Under the pieces are notes generated by a model. That model was given only the letters and a program-made list of their open reading frames with translations, was not told where the DNA came from and made no database searches. The translations under genes were made by a program, and so were the position numbers. Shown here one piece after another: positions 44,027 to 47,292 of a stretch of DNA of 47,292 bases; positions within the stretch are counted from its first letter, which is position 1, and every line of letters starts with the position of its first letter. The DNA comes from Intestinibacter bartlettii (GTDB lineage Bacteria > Bacillota > Clostridia > Peptostreptococcales > Peptostreptococcaceae): NCBI RefSeq assembly GCF_018917435.1, contig NZ_JAHLOQ010000025.1, positions 1 through 47,292 on the forward strand. The letters run 5' to 3'.

Positions 44027-44821
44027 TTACTTAGCACTTCCAAAATCATTATTATTATACTGTTCATAAGTTCTAGGAAAATATGACGAACCAGAAAAAC
44101 TACATTCTCTATAAATAGTATCCAATATGTAATTAGAATGATTAATTTCTTCAGGAGAATAACCTTCAATTGGATTTATCAAATGATAAATTTCTATCTT
44201 ATCATTTAATACATTACATAAGACATAGTTCCCTGCAAACTCATTAGAACTATCATATCCACTTATTATAAATCTTCTATAATCTAAATTTTCGTCATCT
44301 CTATATACACTTGTTGTCGGGTTATAAAATAATTTTAAATAAGAATCATATATTTGTTTCATTTCTTGTGTCAAAGTTAGTGATTCATCTTTTCTTGGAG
44401 ATACTGTGACTTTTAGCATTGCTCCATCATTCGCTATCAATTGATATCCATTTTGAATTTTTTGTGCAGAGTTAAAATAATTTTTAGGGTATCCAAAATA
44501 ATACCCATCTGCATTGAATATTTCAAAATCATCAGGATTATTGTAGTTTATGTACTCTTGTTTGTTAGAAGAATCTACTGAAGGCATTGATATTTTTTCC
44601 CCAGACTCAACATATTCATCATAATATTGTGAATCTTGCTTTTGTTGTGGTTTATTTACACTCTTTGTCTGCGTAGTATTTATTTGTGCAGTTTCTTGAT
44701 TTTTTGAAAATAGCTGATTTCTGCTATTTGTAACGCTCACACCAATTGTTATGATTCCAACTATAGCTACTACCCCTGCTAATATAGGAATCATTTTATT
44801 ATTTTTAGATTTCCAAATCAT
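44027..44821 (-). CDS. Membrane-anchored hypothetical protein
   Basis: A 264-residue protein with one N-terminal membrane helix (about 10-29), a Gln/Thr/Ser/Lys-rich linker (about 35-85), and an extracytoplasmic alpha/beta domain (about 95-245) starting near FEIFNADGYYFGYPKNYF. The pattern recalls PsbP/LpqN-like or DUF-type lipoprotein domains, but I cannot assign a family. It lies 38 bases downstream of the large unknown gene, so the two are probably co-transcribed and may work together. Confidence 0.65.
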   Translation of the reverse strand: MIWKSKNNKMIPILAGVVAIVGIITIGVSVTNSRNQLFSKNQETAQINTTQTKSVNKPQQKQDSQYYDEYVESGEKISMPSVDSSNKQEYINYNNPDDFEIFNADGYYFGYPKNYFNSAQKIQNGYQLIANDGAMLKVTVSPRKDESLTLTQEMKQIYDSYLKLFYNPTTSVYRDDENLDYRRFIISGYDSSNEFAGNYVLCNVLNDKIEIYHLINPIEGYSPEEINHSNYILDTIYRECSFSGSSYFPRTYEQYNNNDFGSAK

Positions 44822-44859
44822 ATATCATCCCATCCTATTCATACATCTTTATCAATAGT

Positions 44860-47292
44860 TTAGTCTTGAAAACATAGAACTTCTTTTACAACTGATGACA
44901 TATCTACATTTTGTTCATGTAGTTGTTGTAACAAATAAATAATGCTCAATATAAGTTTTTTAAATTCTTCTCTATGATCTTTATTTATTATGCCACAGTC
45001 AATTTTAATATCATTTATAAAAAGAGCTTCACCTTTTATTGTTAGTGATTCTACATCATCAATCAAAATCATTCCTATTTTTTCATCTTTCGAATTGTAA
45101 TATATATTCTCTTGAGTCAATACAAATCCTTGAATAGCCGTTCTAAATAAAGTACTGTCATATATTAAAAATACATGCTCATTATTTTGGATTTGTGCAT
45201 AATTTTTAATTACTTTTTCTAATCTATTACTAAAATCTATATCTTGTTGAATTAATATAAGACTTCTAAAAAATCTATTTATATCTTTATTTACAGTTTT
45301 AAATATTGTGGTTGATACTGTCTCCAATGTTTTTTTATCTATTTTGCTTTCTTCTTTGATTTCTTCTTCACTATCTACTGCTATAGGGTTTGATATTACA
45401 TCTTCATTTTCATCTTCGCATGGTTTTACATATATCTTATTTAATTCTTTTTCTAAATAATCATATCCCTCTTTTAATATCTCTTCTTCTAATAAATTTC
45501 TATTTTTGCTTAAAAAATCTCTTAATTCACTTATATTTATATCTATAGTTCCACTATTTAATAATTCTAATTTTTGTTTAAAGCATTTATTTAATACTAC
45601 CTCTAACTTATATTCATTGGCATCAGGATATTTCAGTTTTTGTACACTCAAATTAAAAAATTCATCTAATTGATCTAGAGTTTTAGCATTATTTATTATT
45701 TGGCTATAATAAATATATTCTATATCACAATACTCTTTATTAAACTTAATATCTAATCCATTTAGTAAATTATCTTTGATATCCTTATTTATAAAGTTTT
45801 TATCAAATAAATCCAATATGATAGATTTTGGATTTTTATAATACAGTTTAATTTGTTCACATATCTCATCGTATTGTTTTTCATTTAAAGACCCTACATC
45901 AATATTTTCTAAACATGGTTTATATCCATCCATTATATTTAAGAGTTTCTTTTCTATTTCTTGTTTTAATATTTTTTTATTTTCAATATGCTCTACATTT
46001 ATTTTATTTACAGTATTTGAAAGTGATTCTAATGAGTTGTCTGTATCTTTAAACAAGTTTTTTATATTATCTCTTTCACTTTTTATTAGTTTTTCAAGTT
46101 CTATATTTTCAGTGTATAGCAATCTATTTATAGTTTTTAATGCTTTTTCTTTTATAACTTTAATATTTTTAAGTTCAAATCCAAGAATTTGTTCTAAGTT
46201 TTGAATAAGTTCTGCATCTTTATTTAGCATATTTACTAATTCATAATCTTTATAGTTTTCTTTTAAATAAGGAATTCTTTTTTCTTCTAGCCAATCACTT
46301 ATAAGATTAGTATCTAAACATAAATCAGTTACTTCTTCTAAATTATATATAAATTCAAAAGCAGATTTACTATAATCATCTATATCATTTAAGTCTTTTG
46401 TATTATAAAAATTAGTCCTTATATAATTATTTAAACTTTTATTATCTAATCTAGATTTTATATCATCTACTAACATTTTATCTAGTTCTTCGTCTATTAC
46501 TTGATTAGATCCCTGACCTCTATTTATGTCATATATCCAATCCTCTATAAGTTCATCATTTAACTCTCTATCTTTATAAATATTTAAATAATCATATACT
46601 CTTATAAGTTTGTCTACCCTCAGATTTTTAAGACCATAAATCTTATATATTTTCTCATATAAATCATTTAATTCATCTTCATTTAATTTAACTATTTCAT
46701 CTACAAGTGCCTTTATAGACTGACTTATTGTTTTTGTAGAATTAGAGCACCCTTCTTTTTCTAAAATAATTACATTTTCAGCTTCCAAATTGATATTACT
46801 TCTAGTTGTTATTCCTAGTTTTATTCTTCCGCTTTCTTCATCTCCTGTTGTATATGAGTTATACCCCACAGCTTTTCTCATATAATAAGGTAGCCTTTTG
46901 TATATTTGTTGCAAAATATCTATAGATCGATTGTTGTAATTGTCACCTATTTCATCACAAACTATATATAGTCTTTCACCTACTGTGTTATAAATAGAAA
47001 AAATATTGTATAAAATAGTTTTTAATTGCTTATCATTTAATTTTTTAGATTGTATATTGTCAAAATTAAAAATTGCGAATTCTTCTTTGTAATTTTCATC
47101 GTTTTTATCTAAAAATACAAACTTAGATTTTATCATTTCATCATTGTCATAATCTAACTTACTTTCACCAATTAATATTTTTTCTTGGGTCAATGTATTG
47201 TCTAGATTAGTTGTACAATATACATGAGATATAGGTTGATTTGAAATAGATGAATATACAGATATATCACTTTCTTTTGTATATCTTAAATA
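44860..47292 (-). CDS. Large hypothetical protein, 5' end beyond the right edge
   Basis: At least 810 codons are open and the frame continues past the window edge with no stop. The TTG at 47193 is not a convincing start, since the 33 upstream codons read like protein (VYSSISNQPISHVYCTTNLDN). The N-terminal ~200 residues are alpha/beta (ILYNIFSIYNTVGERLYIVCDE) and vaguely recall GTPase-associated GAP1-type proteins. The middle (~200-640) is long, helical and Glu/Lys/Asn-rich. The C-terminal ~100 residues (HVFLIYDSTLFRTAIQGFVLTQENIYY and following) look like a bacterial PH-like domain. No catalytic motif is visible. Function unknown. Confidence 0.7.
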   Translation of the reverse strand, partial: YLRYTKESDISVYSSISNQPISHVYCTTNLDNTLTQEKILIGESKLDYDNDEMIKSKFVFLDKNDENYKEEFAIFNFDNIQSKKLNDKQLKTILYNIFSIYNTVGERLYIVCDEIGDNYNNRSIDILQQIYKRLPYYMRKAVGYNSYTTGDEESGRIKLGITTRSNINLEAENVIILEKEGCSNSTKTISQSIKALVDEIVKLNEDELNDLYEKIYKIYGLKNLRVDKLIRVYDYLNIYKDRELNDELIEDWIYDINRGQGSNQVIDEELDKMLVDDIKSRLDNKSLNNYIRTNFYNTKDLNDIDDYSKSAFEFIYNLEEVTDLCLDTNLISDWLEEKRIPYLKENYKDYELVNMLNKDAELIQNLEQILGFELKNIKVIKEKALKTINRLLYTENIELEKLIKSERDNIKNLFKDTDNSLESLSNTVNKINVEHIENKKILKQEIEKKLLNIMDGYKPCLENIDVGSLNEKQYDEICEQIKLYYKNPKSIILDLFDKNFINKDIKDNLLNGLDIKFNKEYCDIEYIYYSQIINNAKTLDQLDEFFNLSVQKLKYPDANEYKLEVVLNKCFKQKLELLNSGTIDINISELRDFLSKNRNLLEEEILKEGYDYLEKELNKIYVKPCEDENEDVISNPIAVDSEEEIKEESKIDKKTLETVSTTIFKTVNKDINRFFRSLILIQQDIDFSNRLEKVIKNYAQIQNNEHVFLIYDSTLFRTAIQGFVLTQENIYYNSKDEKIGMILIDDVESLTIKGEALFINDIKIDCGIINKDHREEFKKLILSIIYLLQQLHEQNVDMSSVVKEVLCFQD

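Noticed and set aside
1-47292. CRISPR array, tRNA, rRNA, complete insertion sequence or prophage
   Set aside because: No regularly spaced repeats, cloverleaf or rRNA signature, transposase or phage structural genes were seen by eye on either strand.

Overview
This is a very AT-rich, chromosome-like window from a low-GC Gram-positive anaerobe. The gene set points to a spore-forming clostridium of the Peptostreptococcaceae type: a PRD-regulated fructose PTS, a tandem glycine riboswitch in front of an alanine/glycine symporter, an M3 oligopeptidase followed by a thioredoxin pair with unusual active sites, a DUF1540 protein and proBA. Shine-Dalgarno sites (GGAGG/GGGGAG) are strong, and most gene ends carry perfect hairpin terminators. 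An intact long Argonaute is known from few gut clostridia (Clostridium butyricum, C. perfringens, Intestinibacter bartlettii), so Intestinibacter or a close relative is a reasonable but unproven guess. No rRNA, tRNA, CRISPR array, transposase or phage module is visible.

Layout. 1-9.2 kb: the 5' end of an unidentified gene with a possible leader ORF, an Ig-like surface protein, a PTS_EIIC_2 membrane protein, a DUF6398-like/TPR protein, a small unknown protein, a siroheme nitrite/sulfite reductase, a cupin, a membrane-anchored parvulin foldase and an MBL-fold hydrolase. 9.4-13.8 kb: an orphan HsdR-N-like nuclease, a possible group II intron scar, a GntP permease flanked by two related hairpins, and an FAD oxidoreductase with a Rieske domain. 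14-19 kb: fruA, fruK and a PRD/PTS-domain regulator whose full frame has no ATG, GTG or TTG start. 19-26.5 kb: topB, NUDIX, macro domain, formate/nitrite-type channel, proA, proB and a DUF6483-like protein. 26.5-31.5 kb: the long-A Argonaute, the glycine riboswitch with its symporter, and a DUF3592 protein. 31.5-40.7 kb: a two-component system, a secreted repeat-rich protein, trxA, trxB, M3 peptidase, a pentapeptide-like/K+ channel fusion, an HNH-like protein and a DUF1540 protein. 40.7-47.3 kb: a YczE-like membrane protein, a DUF3785-like protein, a monofunctional peptidoglycan glycosyltransferase, an exported unknown, an orphan structured RNA with C-rich loops, a membrane-anchored unknown, and a large unknown protein that runs off the right edge.

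How the genes work together. fruA/fruK and the PRD regulator form one sugar-uptake unit, with a promoter and two inverted repeats between regulator and fruK. proB-proA make proline precursors. The glycine riboswitch controls amino-acid import. M3 peptidase, TrxB and TrxA form a tightly spaced peptide/redox unit. The response regulator and kinase are a standard pair. The best candidates for new or notable biology are the Argonaute (26.5-28.7 kb), the predicted small RNA (43.80-43.98 kb), the apparent ATT start of the PRD regulator, and the hairpin lying between Shine-Dalgarno and start codon of the GntP gene.
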